49,613 nucleotides of DNA from Candidatus Poribacteria bacterium (lineage in GTDB: Bacteria > Poribacteria > WGA-4E > WGA-3G): NCBI GenBank assembly GCA_028820845.1, contig JAPPII010000062.1, forward strand, positions 1 to 49,613, read 5' to 3'. Below are positions 31,745 through 39,651 of the stretch, in pieces. The position numbers and the translations under genes are program-made. Below the pieces are notes generated by a model that was not told the DNA's origin, searched no databases, and was given only the letters and a program-made list of their open reading frames with translations. Position 1 is the first letter of the stretch. Every line of letters begins with the position of its first letter.

Positions 31745-32938
31745 TTAAAACACCAACTCCGTCTCCACCGCTTCATCGTAGTCCACCCGTTCAACCTCAA
31801 ACCCAAAAAGGTTTCGGAAGCGTTGCCTGAAGCCTGCGTAATCAGAGAGTTCGTAGAAATTGTCGGTATCAATCTGGTCCCACCGCTCCGTCACTGCGTC
31901 GGTCACCTCAGGCTGCAACTCACGATCATCAAGACGGATATAGCGTTCAGCGTCGAGTTGGGGTTCCAACCCCGGTCCGAGATGCTCAGAGAAAAGCCGT
32001 TTCATCTGTCCAATGGGTGCTTCGTTGATGCCTTTAGCGTTCATAATGTCATAGAGGATGCTGACGTAAAGCGGCACAACAGGAATTGCTGCGGAGGCTT
32101 GCGTAACGACGGCTTTGTTCACCGAAATATAGGCACTCCCACCGAGTTGGTTCGCGAGCCGTTCATCAAGTGCGTCCACACGCGTCTTCAAATCGTCTTT
32201 TGCTCTGCCGATAGTCCCATCTCGGTAAATCGACCACGTCAAGGCACTTCCGATGTAGGTATAGGCAACGACTGTCACCTCTGGTGCCAGCAATTCCGCC
32301 TCGGTTAATGCGTCAACCCACATCTCTAAGTCTTCACCTCCCATCACGGCGATTGTATCAGTGATCTCCTGCTCATTTGCAGGTGCAATCATTACAGGCG
32401 TAATGACTTCACGATTCAGATCAATCGTTTTTCCCGTATACGGTTCGCCGATCGGTTTGAGGACGGATTCATGTGAGGTCCCTGTGTTCGGATGGATTCT
32501 ACGGGGTGCGGCGATACTGTAGACGAGGATGTCTATTTTTCCGAAATCTGATTTGAGTCGGCTAATAGCTTCCGCTTTCATCTCATTGGAAAACGCGTCT
32601 CCATTGAGACTGGCGGCGGAGAATCCGTCTGCTGCTGCCTGTTGATGGAAGGCAGCAGTGTTATAGTAACCAGCAGTTGCAGTGCGTCTGTCATCAGGTG
32701 GACGTTCATAGAGGAGCCCAAGCGTTTTGGCACCGTAAGCGTACGTCAAAGCGATACGCGAGGCGAGTCCATATCCCGTCGATGCCCCGACAACAAGTGC
32801 ATTCATACCCGTCTCTTTGTGTGGAATGCCCTGTTTAATTTCATCGATTTGGTTTTGAACATTGGTCTGACACCCAACGGGATGGGCGTTGGTACAGATA
32901 AACCCGCGTATCCGCGGTTTAATAATTTGAAGTGCCAT
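31745..32938 (-). CDS. fabV: Trans-2-enoyl-ACP/CoA reductase FabV
   Basis: A 397-residue FabV, the long single-domain NADH-dependent enoyl reductase that finishes each fatty-acid elongation cycle. It has the NADH loop VVGASTGYGLAS (49-60), SIAAPRR (141-147) and the active-site Tyr-x8-Lys pair Y238/K247 in IYRDGTIGRAK. Length fits the family (about 400). ATG 32938 follows GAAGGGGACA. It is adjacent to a RidA-family gene transcribed in the same direction, 23 bases upstream. FabV enzymes are resistant to triclosan in other bacteria; nothing here tests that. Confidence 0.93.
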   Translation of the reverse strand: MALQIIKPRIRGFICTNAHPVGCQTNVQNQIDEIKQGIPHKETGMNALVVGASTGYGLASRIALTYAYGAKTLGLLYERPPDDRRTATAGYYNTAAFHQQAAADGFSAASLNGDAFSNEMKAEAISRLKSDFGKIDILVYSIAAPRRIHPNTGTSHESVLKPIGEPYTGKTIDLNREVITPVMIAPANEQEITDTIAVMGGEDLEMWVDALTEAELLAPEVTVVAYTYIGSALTWSIYRDGTIGRAKDDLKTRVDALDERLANQLGGSAYISVNKAVVTQASAAIPVVPLYVSILYDIMNAKGINEAPIGQMKRLFSEHLGPGLEPQLDAERYIRLDDRELQPEVTDAVTERWDQIDTDNFYELSDYAGFRQRFRNLFGFEVERVDYDEAVETELVF

Positions 32939-32961
32939 TGTCCCCTTCTTTTCTGAAGCGA

Positions 32962-33423
32962 TTAGTCTTCAATTTCGACAACCATTTCAACCTCAACGGG
33001 AATCCCACCCGGGAGCTGTACCATACCGACTGCGGAGCGGGCATGTCTGCCTTTATCACCGAATACCTCGACGAAAAAATCGGAGGCACCGTTGACAACG
33101 GCGGGTTGGTCGGTGAAGTCGGGTGCCGAGTTGACGAACCCGACCACTTTGACGACGCGTTTGATTCGGTCGAGATCGCCGAGTGCGTGTTTGAGGGTGC
33201 TTAGCAAGCAAATCGCCACTTGGCGCGCCGAGGCATAGCCTTCTTCAATCGTGGCATCCGTACCGAGTTGGCTCTTATAGATTGGACCCTCGCCGTTTCC
33301 GGGTCCATGTCCCGAAGTAAATATGATATTACCGGTCTGCACAGTTGTGACGTAATTCGCCACGGGCACCGCTGGTTCCGGGAGTTCGACACCTAATTCT
33401 TCAAGTCTTTGTTCTATTTTCAT
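32962..33423 (-). CDS. RidA / YjgF-family protein
   Basis: A 153-residue protein with the RidA fold: TTVQTGNIIFTSGHGPGNGEG, LKHALGDLDRIKRVVKVVGFVNSAPDF, DFFVEVFG then RSAVGMVQLPGGIPVEVEMV. RidA proteins hydrolyse reactive enamine/imine intermediates. Arg129 in RSAVGMV corresponds to the conserved catalytic Arg. The extra 20 N-terminal residues and the HGPGN segment place it in the longer YjgF-like subgroup rather than classic RidA. The ribosome site is weak. It probably shares transcription with fabV. Confidence 0.87.
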   Translation of the reverse strand: MKIEQRLEELGVELPEPAVPVANYVTTVQTGNIIFTSGHGPGNGEGPIYKSQLGTDATIEEGYASARQVAICLLSTLKHALGDLDRIKRVVKVVGFVNSAPDFTDQPAVVNGASDFFVEVFGDKGRHARSAVGMVQLPGGIPVEVEMVVEIED

Positions 33424-33765
33424 CTGATATGTCCTTTTACAAATGGATTAAATTATAGTATGCCGCGAACATGGTGTTCTTCGCGTGCTTTGGCATATTC
33501 GGTCTACAAACCGCATTCTAAAGCATGCGGTAATTGTTTACATCCGCCCCTATTATTAAACAGATTTTCGCCAATTTTGTCAAGCAAAGTTTTTGGCAGT
33601 CAGCGGTCCGCAAGCGTGACAATTATCAGCATTTGTTGTTTGAATCCGGTTTTGAGGATAGTGAACTAACCTATCAGGACAGTGGACTTCGGTTCGCTGC
33701 CTTGTTTTTTTACCTCACTGTTCGCGGTTCGCGAATCGCGGTTCGCTATATCAAAACTCCACAAT
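33424..33765. other. Intergenic region rich in small palindromes
   Basis: No gene is supported. It holds two palindromes (CGCGAA...TTCGCG near 33466-33486 and CCGCAT...ATGCGG 33511-33530) and heptanucleotide element H6. An open stretch of 80 codons (33534-33776) runs through H6 and is judged spurious. Confidence 0.5.
33718..33752. repeat. Heptanucleotide-periodic element H6
   Basis: Units CTGTTCG, CGGTTCG, CGAATCG, CGGTTCG, CTATATC in exact 7-base spacing, shortly before the promoter at 33766. Confidence 0.7.
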
Positions 33766-33794
33766 TTGCTTTATAGGTTTACTTATGCTAAAAT
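33766..33794 (+). promoter_or_regulatory. Sigma70 promoter of the second MDR gene
   Basis: TTGCTT (33766-33771), 17 bases, TAAAAT (33789-33794), 59 bases before ATG 33853. Confidence 0.55.
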
Positions 33795-33852
33795 GTGCGG
33801 AGACTTAACTGAAATATTCCTATACCTTTAGCAGAAAGAACGAGGAACAACC

Positions 33853-34875
33853 ATGAAAGTAGCAGCAATTTTAGGTGAACGGCAGGCAGGATTGATTGAC
33901 GTTCCAGATCCAACACCGAAAGAGGATTGGGTCGTCGTAAAAATTCACGCATCCCCGATGTGTAATGAATACCATTCTTTTGAACACGGGCACAAAAGCG
34001 ATTGGCTTGGACACGAAGCGGCGGGTGAGGTTGTTGACATCGCTCAACCCGGAAAAGTGAAAGTCGGTGATCGGGTGGTTGTGATGCCGCAATATCCGTG
34101 TGGGAAATGCGTGCTTTGCACCGATGGAGATTACATCCACTGTGAAAACAACTACAATTTCGAGGAATTCACCGGTTCCCGTTACGGTAGTGCGACGATG
34201 GCACAGTATATCGTCAAGCCGTCTTGGTTGCTCCCGAAGATTCCAAACAATGTGTCTTACGAACACGCCTCGCTGGCATGTTGCGCCTTGGGACCGTCCT
34301 ATCGCGCCTTCGACGAGATGGGTGTCAACGCGACCCACACTGTGTTAATCACGGGGATCGGTCCTGTCGGTTTCGGTGCGATTACCAACGCCCGTTTCCG
34401 TGGCGCGAAAGTCATCGCGGCGGAACTGATTCCGTGGCGCGTCGAACGCGCAAAACAGATGGGAGCCGAAGCGGTCATCAACCCAACGGATGAAGATGCA
34501 GTCGACCAGATTCGCGATCTCACAACAGATGGACGCGGTGTCGATTTCGCCCTCGACTGTTCAGGGAACGTCCAAGCACATAGACTCTGTATTGACGCGA
34601 CGCGTAGACGCGGCACCATCGCCTTCGTCGGTCAAAGCGGTGGAAACGACACTATTATTCACGTCAGCCCTGATCTCATCGGTAAAGGGTTACGCCTCGC
34701 TGGTGCATGGCACTATAACTTGAGTCAATTTCCGGGATTGATGAGGGTTATCGAAGGTTCACCGATCCTCGATCTGCTCATTAGTAATATCTTTCCGATG
34801 AGCGAGATTCAACAGGCATTCGAGACCTCTGCATCTCACGAAAGCTCTAAGATTATCCTCAAACCTTGGGAATAA
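33853..34875 (+). CDS. Zinc-dependent MDR alcohol dehydrogenase-like protein 2
   Basis: A 340-residue MDR dehydrogenase with C37 (PMCNEYH) in the catalytic-zinc position, GHE at 53-55, a structural-zinc set C83, C86, C89, C97 (CGKCVLCTDGDYIHC) and a Rossmann loop GIGPVGFG near 167-174. The first Cys is followed by Asn-Glu instead of the usual Gly-Ser-Asp seen in the protein at 1075. It oxidises an alcohol or polyol with NAD(P); the substrate is unknown. ATG 33853 has a promoter about 60 bases upstream and a GAGGAACAACC site. A truncated sulfatase follows after 3 bases. Confidence 0.88.
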   Translation: MKVAAILGERQAGLIDVPDPTPKEDWVVVKIHASPMCNEYHSFEHGHKSDWLGHEAAGEVVDIAQPGKVKVGDRVVVMPQYPCGKCVLCTDGDYIHCENNYNFEEFTGSRYGSATMAQYIVKPSWLLPKIPNNVSYEHASLACCALGPSYRAFDEMGVNATHTVLITGIGPVGFGAITNARFRGAKVIAAELIPWRVERAKQMGAEAVINPTDEDAVDQIRDLTTDGRGVDFALDCSGNVQAHRLCIDATRRRGTIAFVGQSGGNDTIIHVSPDLIGKGLRLAGAWHYNLSQFPGLMRVIEGSPILDLLISNIFPMSEIQQAFETSASHESSKIILKPWE

Positions 34876-34878
34876 GCT

Positions 34879-34992
34879 ATGTCAACGACCCACAAACCCA
34901 ATATACTCCTCATTGTATCCGGTGACCATGCTGCACCTGCAATTAGCTGCTATGGGAGCGAGATGGGTGAATTGGTCGCTTACTCAATATAA
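34879..34992 (+). pseudogene. Sulfatase N-terminal stub
   Basis: ATG 34879 opens 37 codons reading MSTTHKPNILLIVSGDHAAP then AISCYGSEMG, then a premature TAA. This is the opening of arylsulfatase-type genes (PNILLI..DDHA...SCYGS), where the Asp pair binds calcium. Here the first Asp is Gly (SGDH). After about 30 residues the match ends. The rest of the gene is gone or was never there, and a palindrome and a convergent gene follow. A broken gene is the natural reading. Confidence 0.75.
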
Positions 34993-35065
34993 CAAGGTCT
35001 CGGATGAGGCTTATAGTAAAGCCCGAAAATATCTGCACATACTGATGTGGGACATCCTTCGCCGC

Positions 35066-35089
35066 TGGCGAGGTTTCCTAACCTCGCCA
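35066..35089. terminator. Palindrome between convergent genes
   Basis: TGGCGAGGTT (35066-35075), TCCT, AACCTCGCCA (35080-35089). Perfect 10-bp stem; possibly a terminator for both directions, or a repeat. Confidence 0.5.
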
Positions 35090-35108
35090 ACACTAACCTG
35101 TAAAGTTG

Positions 35109-35930
35109 TTATCGCTCAGATTTTATCCTACCCCAAGTAACAGCGAGTTTACCCTCAGGCTCAACATCGGAGACACGGAGGTCCATTTCCGTCTGGATAT
35201 CTTTATCCGATAAAGCCTCACCGTAAATGGCAAATTCATCAATAACACCGTTAGCACCCGATGCAGCGACTCTGTAATTAAACTTGTTATTGCCCCCAAT
35301 CCTTGGCGGTCTATGGAATTCAGGAAACGGTCCGATGCCAGTTTTCGTTGCGACTTCCTCGCCGTTAATGTAGATGAAAGCGTCATCTACAAAATTCCAC
35401 GTCACCGCTATGTGCATCCACTCATCCTTCTTAACAACATCAGCGGCGGGAACGGTCATCAGCGCATCTATATCCAGAGCACTCTCTATCAAAAAAACGA
35501 ACTGGTCTTCAAGTTGCCCTACTAAGGTGCCTTTCCCAATAGAGAAGGAGAGCGCAACCGTGCTTGCATCGAATAACCGGTAAGTTCCGTCACCCGCGCC
35601 GTCCCAATACGGTTTAAACCAGAATCCAAGCGTGCCGGGGTTAGGCATCAAGTAATCAAATTCAATAAAGTCCTCCTTGTTATCACCGAACTCCATTCCC
35701 ATTCCAAAGACACCCTCTTTACTCGGCACCCGCTGTGGACCACCGATAATCACACCATCAATGCCATTCCCACTGGCATCCTCAGCAATATTCGCATCTT
35801 CTCCCTTGAAGGAGAACCAGACTTCAGGTTCTGCAGTATGCCCACTATGAGAAAGGATTGCCAAACCGATCCCAAGTATCAAACACAACGTTAAGGGTCC
35901 ATAGATAGACTGGATTGTTCGGTTAAACAT
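35109..35930 (-). CDS. Exported LamG-domain (concanavalin-like) protein
   Basis: A 273-residue protein with a signal peptide (hydrophobic core LTLCLILGIGLAIL, cleavage near HTA-EP at about residue 33) and one LamG/concanavalin-A-like domain: YEPEVWFSF-like start at about 36, GTLGFWFKPYW (about 100-110), WMHIAVTWNFVDDAFIYINGEEV (about 170-195) and GVIDEFAIYGEALSDKDIQ (about 228-248). LamG domains bind sugars or proteins outside the cell; the C-terminal GKLAVTWGRIKSER is a short tail recurring in this organism (see the relic at 27595). ATG follows AACGGAGGACGCT. It faces the plus-strand MDR gene. Confidence 0.82.
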   Translation of the reverse strand: MFNRTIQSIYGPLTLCLILGIGLAILSHSGHTAEPEVWFSFKGEDANIAEDASGNGIDGVIIGGPQRVPSKEGVFGMGMEFGDNKEDFIEFDYLMPNPGTLGFWFKPYWDGAGDGTYRLFDASTVALSFSIGKGTLVGQLEDQFVFLIESALDIDALMTVPAADVVKKDEWMHIAVTWNFVDDAFIYINGEEVATKTGIGPFPEFHRPPRIGGNNKFNYRVAASGANGVIDEFAIYGEALSDKDIQTEMDLRVSDVEPEGKLAVTWGRIKSER

Positions 35931-36013
35931 AGCGTCCTCCGTTTCTCTCCTTAAGGATTTGTTGAATTTGTGTTTTCAGCATCGGAAGTTTAAATATGTC
36001 TTGGAGGTATAAG

Positions 36014-36340
36014 TTATAGTTCCGTGACATATTCTACTTCTCTTTCAATATAAGGTTTGTAACCCGGTTTGATGGATGTGGGGGTCACAAGGTCAACGTC
36101 CTTCTCAAATAGATCTTCCAGAAAAACAGCCAACCCCATGTAATCGTCAAAAGTTAGTCTTTCGAGTTCAACAAGGAAATCAATGTCGCTTGCGGCGGTT
36201 GCCGTCCCCCGCACGTAAGAGCCGAACAAGCCAATCCGTTTGACCCCGTATTTCTGCAGGGCCTGCCGATTATCCACAAGGGTCTGCTTGATAAACTCCT
36301 TGCTGAGAACTACTTGATTGTCCACCTTGAATTCCTCCAT
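36014..36340 (-). CDS. MNT-type nucleotidyltransferase
   Basis: A 108-residue minimal nucleotidyltransferase with GLFGSYVRG (37-45) and SDIDFLVEL (51-59) and D83 in VDLVT, the three-carboxylate site (D52, D54, D83). Such proteins are usually antitoxins that modify or partner a HEPN toxin next door (MntA/HepT type). No HEPN gene is beside it: on one side is the LamG gene, on the other a divergent PhyH gene. It is thus an orphan or works with a partner elsewhere. Start ATG 36340 lacks a strong ribosome site. Confidence 0.83.
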   Translation of the reverse strand: MEEFKVDNQVVLSKEFIKQTLVDNRQALQKYGVKRIGLFGSYVRGTATAASDIDFLVELERLTFDDYMGLAVFLEDLFEKDVDLVTPTSIKPGYKPYIEREVEYVTEL

Positions 36341-36411
36341 TGCGGCAGTCGTTCATATACCTAAAAGAACCTTCGTTGTCGTATGCCCGATACTTACTAT
36401 TGTAAATTATC

Positions 36412-36440
36412 TTGAAATATAAAGCAAACCTTTATATCAT
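36412..36440 (+). promoter_or_regulatory. Sigma70 promoter of PhyH 3
   Basis: TTGAAA (36412-36417), 17 bases, TATCAT (36435-36440), 29 bases before ATG 36469. Confidence 0.55.
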
Positions 36441-36468
36441 ATTTAGCAAAGAAACGTGAGGGACAGAC

Positions 36469-37281
36469 ATGACACCGAAACAGAAGTATCTCTTTGATCT
36501 ACGCGGCTACCTGCATTTAGAGAACGTCCTAACACCAAAAGAACTCAGTAACGCACAGGCAGCGGTCGAACGACTCGTGCAAGCATCGTCAGATGAATTG
36601 CCGCCCGGAATTAGTCGCGGTAGTGAAGGGTTTTCAAATGGGTTCTCTGCTGACAAATCGCTTGAGGCGTTGACTTTACATCCTACTACGTGGTCCATCA
36701 TCAAGGAACTGACGTGGAACAAACCGCGCTTCAATCGCGGGTCGCTTGTTGTGAATACACACGAGCGACAGGAGATGACACCGCTCCACTGTGGCGGTGA
36801 AGATTTCCGCTGGACGCGACGCTACGGTGTCAGACACAATCAGATCTTCACAAATGATATTGTGTGTTTCTTCTATTTCACGGATGTCTATCCGGGGGAC
36901 GGCGGTCTGATCGTCTTACCGGGTTCCCATAAAAGCGAATTTGAACGTCCAGAAAATCTGTTTTTCCCTGACCCTGATACTATAGATGCACCGCTCCATC
37001 CGGCTCTCGTCAATGTAACACCAAAAGCAGGAGACGTTGTGATTATTACCGAGATGCTGACACACGGTGTCCTTGTTTGGAAACCGAAAGACAGAGATCG
37101 GCGATTCCTGATTTTGCGCTATAAGACGCAGTTTTTCCAAGACGAGCGCGGTCTCCGCGACCCGTTCCCACCGGAAGTGATGGAGCGACTCTCGCCAGAG
37201 ACAAAGGCGTTGGCGGCTTATGGTTCAGAATGGGAAATAAAAGACCTTGTAAAACAGGATAACGTGACGCTGACTTTATAG
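36469..37281 (+). CDS. Phytanoyl-CoA dioxygenase (PhyH) family protein 3, unusual iron site
   Basis: A 270-residue PhyH-family protein. It keeps FTDVYPGDGGLIVLPGSH (137-154), the distal THGV (H199) and Arg211/212. At the position where the others have HxD, it has PLHCGGED: H107 followed by Glu111-Asp112 without the H-x-D spacing. Either the carboxylate is shifted or iron is bound by two His only, as in some halogenase-like relatives. The protein may be inactive or have altered chemistry. ATG 36469 follows GAGGGACAGAC. The gene is followed, after a repeat, by the phosphorylase-like gene. Confidence 0.8.
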   Translation: MTPKQKYLFDLRGYLHLENVLTPKELSNAQAAVERLVQASSDELPPGISRGSEGFSNGFSADKSLEALTLHPTTWSIIKELTWNKPRFNRGSLVVNTHERQEMTPLHCGGEDFRWTRRYGVRHNQIFTNDIVCFFYFTDVYPGDGGLIVLPGSHKSEFERPENLFFPDPDTIDAPLHPALVNVTPKAGDVVIITEMLTHGVLVWKPKDRDRRFLILRYKTQFFQDERGLRDPFPPEVMERLSPETKALAAYGSEWEIKDLVKQDNVTLTL

Positions 37282-37324
37282 ATAGGATAAATAAAGATAA
37301 ATCGTGTAATTTCATAGTGATGCC

Positions 37325-37349
37325 CGGTGCGGTTAGAAACCGCACCTAC
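37325..37349. repeat. 25-bp palindromic repeat, second copy
   Basis: Exactly identical to 27418-27442, centre GGTGCGGTTAGAAACCGCACC. No terminal inverted repeats like those at 27381 are seen around it. Confidence 0.8.
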
Positions 37350-37409
37350 CGAGTCTTGGGAAAATCTGCTTTACCCGATAAAATTCTTAGTCTTCATAGG
37401 AAATAGACA

Positions 37410-38177
37410 ATGCTTAAGGAGTTAACGAAGAAAGATTGGTTGTCGCTTTTAAACATCCCTGAGAACAGAATACCCACCGTTTTAGTCTTACGAGGGACAC
37501 GGAATCTAAAGGTCAACTACACCAAACATAGTGCTTTTTTCACAGACGTTTTTGAAGTCGGTTCACCGAACGGTATCTTTGAGGATGTGCTGATTGGAAC
37601 GTATAAAAATATAGATGTAGGTTATGCTTCTGTGTACGGGGATGCAATGGCATCTGAAGTCACACATCTTTTCGGTGTGTTGGGAACATCCTTGGTCATA
37701 CAGACAGGCTGTTGTGGCGCACTCACAGATAGCATTCAGGCAGGCGATCTTGTCTGTGCAACATCGGCGTATTGCGGTGAAGGGGCAGCACAGTATTATT
37801 TATCAGATAAACAAGAAATCAACGCTTCACCTGAACTCGTTGAAGGGATCCCCTCTTTCACTGGACACAAAGGTCGCATCTGGACGACTTCGGCACTGTT
37901 TGCTGAGGGAGCAGCAGAGATTCAGGACTGGTCTCATCAAGGTTATATTGCTGTAGATATGGAAACGGCGAGCACTTTCGCAGTTGCGGAATACTTTGGT
38001 ATGCAACGCCTATCGTTGTTGTTTACTTTTGATAATCCGAGTCAAGGTGATCATATTCTCTTGAGCGATGCTGAAAAGCAGAAACGAAGAGAAGACGGAG
38101 AACAAACTCTTATTGATACGGTCTTTGCCATTATAACACAAGCGGGTAGGCACAAGACCTACCCCTACAGCCCCTGA
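37410..38177 (+). CDS. Nucleoside-phosphorylase-family protein with a repeat-derived C-terminus
   Basis: A 255-residue protein of the PNP/UDP phosphorylase family: LVIQTGCCGALTDSIQAGDLV (about 95-115), TTSALFAEGAAEI near 155 and VDMETASTFAVAEYFG (about 180-195), the substrate-binding stretch with a conserved Glu. It may cleave nucleosides or related adducts with phosphate. The last 11 residues (AGRHKTYPYSP) are encoded by a repeat that recurs 58 bases later and has no counterpart in the family, so the natural C-terminus has been replaced or extended. ATG follows AGGAAATAGACA. GNAT follows downstream. Confidence 0.83.
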   Translation: MLKELTKKDWLSLLNIPENRIPTVLVLRGTRNLKVNYTKHSAFFTDVFEVGSPNGIFEDVLIGTYKNIDVGYASVYGDAMASEVTHLFGVLGTSLVIQTGCCGALTDSIQAGDLVCATSAYCGEGAAQYYLSDKQEINASPELVEGIPSFTGHKGRIWTTSALFAEGAAEIQDWSHQGYIAVDMETASTFAVAEYFGMQRLSLLFTFDNPSQGDHILLSDAEKQKRREDGEQTLIDTVFAIITQAGRHKTYPYSP

Positions 38178-38228
38178 CGTCTGTTTGGCAAGCAACAAAG
38201 CGGGTAGGCACAAGACCTACCCCTACAG
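38141..38228. repeat. 30-bp direct repeat pair, related copy at 39590
   Basis: AGCGGGTAGGCACAAGACCT then ACCCCTACAG stands at 38141-38170 and again, identical, at 38199-38228. The first lies in the phosphorylase coding region and contributes its C-terminus. A diverged relative, split by a 21-base insertion, is at 39590-39640. Confidence 0.9.
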
Positions 38229-38243
38229 AGGTCTATCACTACA

Positions 38244-38651
38244 ATGGAAGTCGTTAGAGCAGCACTTAGGGATGCTGACATACTCGCTGAACTGAACAAA
38301 GAACTTATCGAGGATGAACAACACCCGAATCCAATGAATATCGCCCAACTCACAGAACGTATGCGAGACTGGCTGGCGACCGACTATATCTGTTATATGG
38401 CAAAGGAGAAGGGCAGCATTGTCGCCTATTGTTTATACAGAGATGACGAATCACACTACTACATGCGGCAGTTGTACGTAGACAGAGCACATCGCCGAAA
38501 GGGTATCGCTACGCGATTGCTTGATTGGTTACACAAAAACGTGTGGACAGATAAGAAGGTCAGATTGGATGTCCTTGCCCATAACGAAGATGCGGTCGCT
38601 TTTTATGAGAGATACGGCTTTAGGATTGGTGTCTTCAGAATGGAAAAGTGA
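38244..38651 (+). CDS. GNAT-family N-acetyltransferase
   Basis: A 135-residue acetyltransferase. The acetyl-CoA site is YVDRAHRRKGIATRLLDWL (about 77-95, the RxxGxG/A loop) and LDVLAHNEDAVAFYERYGF (about 108-126). Members move acetyl groups to amines of small molecules or proteins; the substrate is not told by sequence. ATG follows GAGGTCTATCACTACA, closely behind the second 30-bp repeat. The PhyH 4 gene begins 19 bases after the stop, so the two may be co-transcribed. Confidence 0.88.
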   Translation: MEVVRAALRDADILAELNKELIEDEQHPNPMNIAQLTERMRDWLATDYICYMAKEKGSIVAYCLYRDDESHYYMRQLYVDRAHRRKGIATRLLDWLHKNVWTDKKVRLDVLAHNEDAVAFYERYGFRIGVFRMEK

Positions 38652-38670
38652 AAGTGTGAGGAAACTAACA

Positions 38671-39585
38671 ATGAAATATGACGCAACAAACCGAACCTTT
38701 GACTGCGAACCGACCCTCACCGATACAGAGGTGCTGCAGTATTGCAGAGACGGCTATCTGCAACTCCAAGGGGTTGTCCCTGATGAGATTAACCAGCGGA
38801 CGTGTGATTATCTGAACGGCGATCTGCCGATAAATCCCTGCTTTATTCCAAAAGGCATGACACACGCCGATTTAGAGCGGATGCGGGATACACACGAACC
38901 GAGTTCGATTCTCTTAGAAGACTGGTACATTGAGCATGTACTACTGAATCGGGAACTCGCTGGCGCATTGCGTTCACTGCTGGGTAAAAACGTCGGGTTA
39001 CCCGTATTGGTAAGCAACCACCGCGTGGAATGTCCCATGCCTGCACAGGGATGGCATCACGATGCCGATCACGTCTTCGGACCTGAAACTAATTTCGTTG
39101 AGGTTTTCTATTTTCCGCAAGATACGCCGATGGAACTCGGACCGACAGAACTTCTGCCGGGTTCGCACATCCATTCCACAAGTCGAGACATCGCCGAGAA
39201 AGGCGTTTCAAGCGAGGGCCCCGCAGGTTCTTTCGTTATCCACTCGCAAAGTATTCTTCATCGTCGTGGTGCATCGACTGCGGAAGGGTTACGCCACATG
39301 CTAAAATATAGTTATTGGCGGACAACACCACCGACACGGGATTGGAAAGAAGAACCTGATTTCGATTTTCAAATGGCGGAGTATGGTGGACACGGCGTTG
39401 CGAGATACGTGGCACATACCTTCTATTGGTTATGCGGCAAAGGTGATGCGTTCCGTCTTATCGGTGGGCAGGCGTGGCCTTGGTCGAGTGTGAATCAAAT
39501 TGGACCCTCTTACGGTTTCGGACACAAAGAGGGGTATCTCCCGAACTGGCGGAAGGACAATCCGGATGATTATGCGGTGCCATAA
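38671..39585 (+). CDS. Phytanoyl-CoA dioxygenase (PhyH) family protein 4
   Basis: A 304-residue Fe(II)/2-oxoglutarate dioxygenase. The iron triad is visible: GWHHDADH (H129, D131), distal ILHRRG (H197), and R208 in GLRHMLKYSYWR for 2-oxoglutarate. GPTELLPGSHIHST around 157-170 matches the PGSH region. The frame extends upstream into the GNAT gene, but ATG 38671 follows GTGAGGAAACTAACA and gives the expected start. It differs from PhyH 1-3, consistent with separate substrates. A repeat-derived stretch (39590-39640) follows. Confidence 0.87.
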   Translation: MKYDATNRTFDCEPTLTDTEVLQYCRDGYLQLQGVVPDEINQRTCDYLNGDLPINPCFIPKGMTHADLERMRDTHEPSSILLEDWYIEHVLLNRELAGALRSLLGKNVGLPVLVSNHRVECPMPAQGWHHDADHVFGPETNFVEVFYFPQDTPMELGPTELLPGSHIHSTSRDIAEKGVSSEGPAGSFVIHSQSILHRRGASTAEGLRHMLKYSYWRTTPPTRDWKEEPDFDFQMAEYGGHGVARYVAHTFYWLCGKGDAFRLIGGQAWPWSSVNQIGPSYGFGHKEGYLPNWRKDNPDDYAVP

Positions 39586-39589
39586 TACG

Positions 39590-39640
39590 CGAGGGTAGGC
39601 ACAAGACCTAGGGGAAACACCCAAGCAAAAACCCCTACAA
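39590..39640. repeat. Diverged copy of the 30-bp repeat
   Basis: GAGGGTAGGCACAAGACCTA, then a 21-base insertion, then CCCCTACA. It lies between the converging PhyH 4 and CRTAC1-like genes. Confidence 0.75.
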
Positions 39641-39651
39641 TGGAATATGCA

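Noticed and set aside
33534-33776. 80-codon open frame before the second MDR gene
   Set aside because: It runs through a heptanucleotide repeat and the promoter of the next gene and has no ribosome site.
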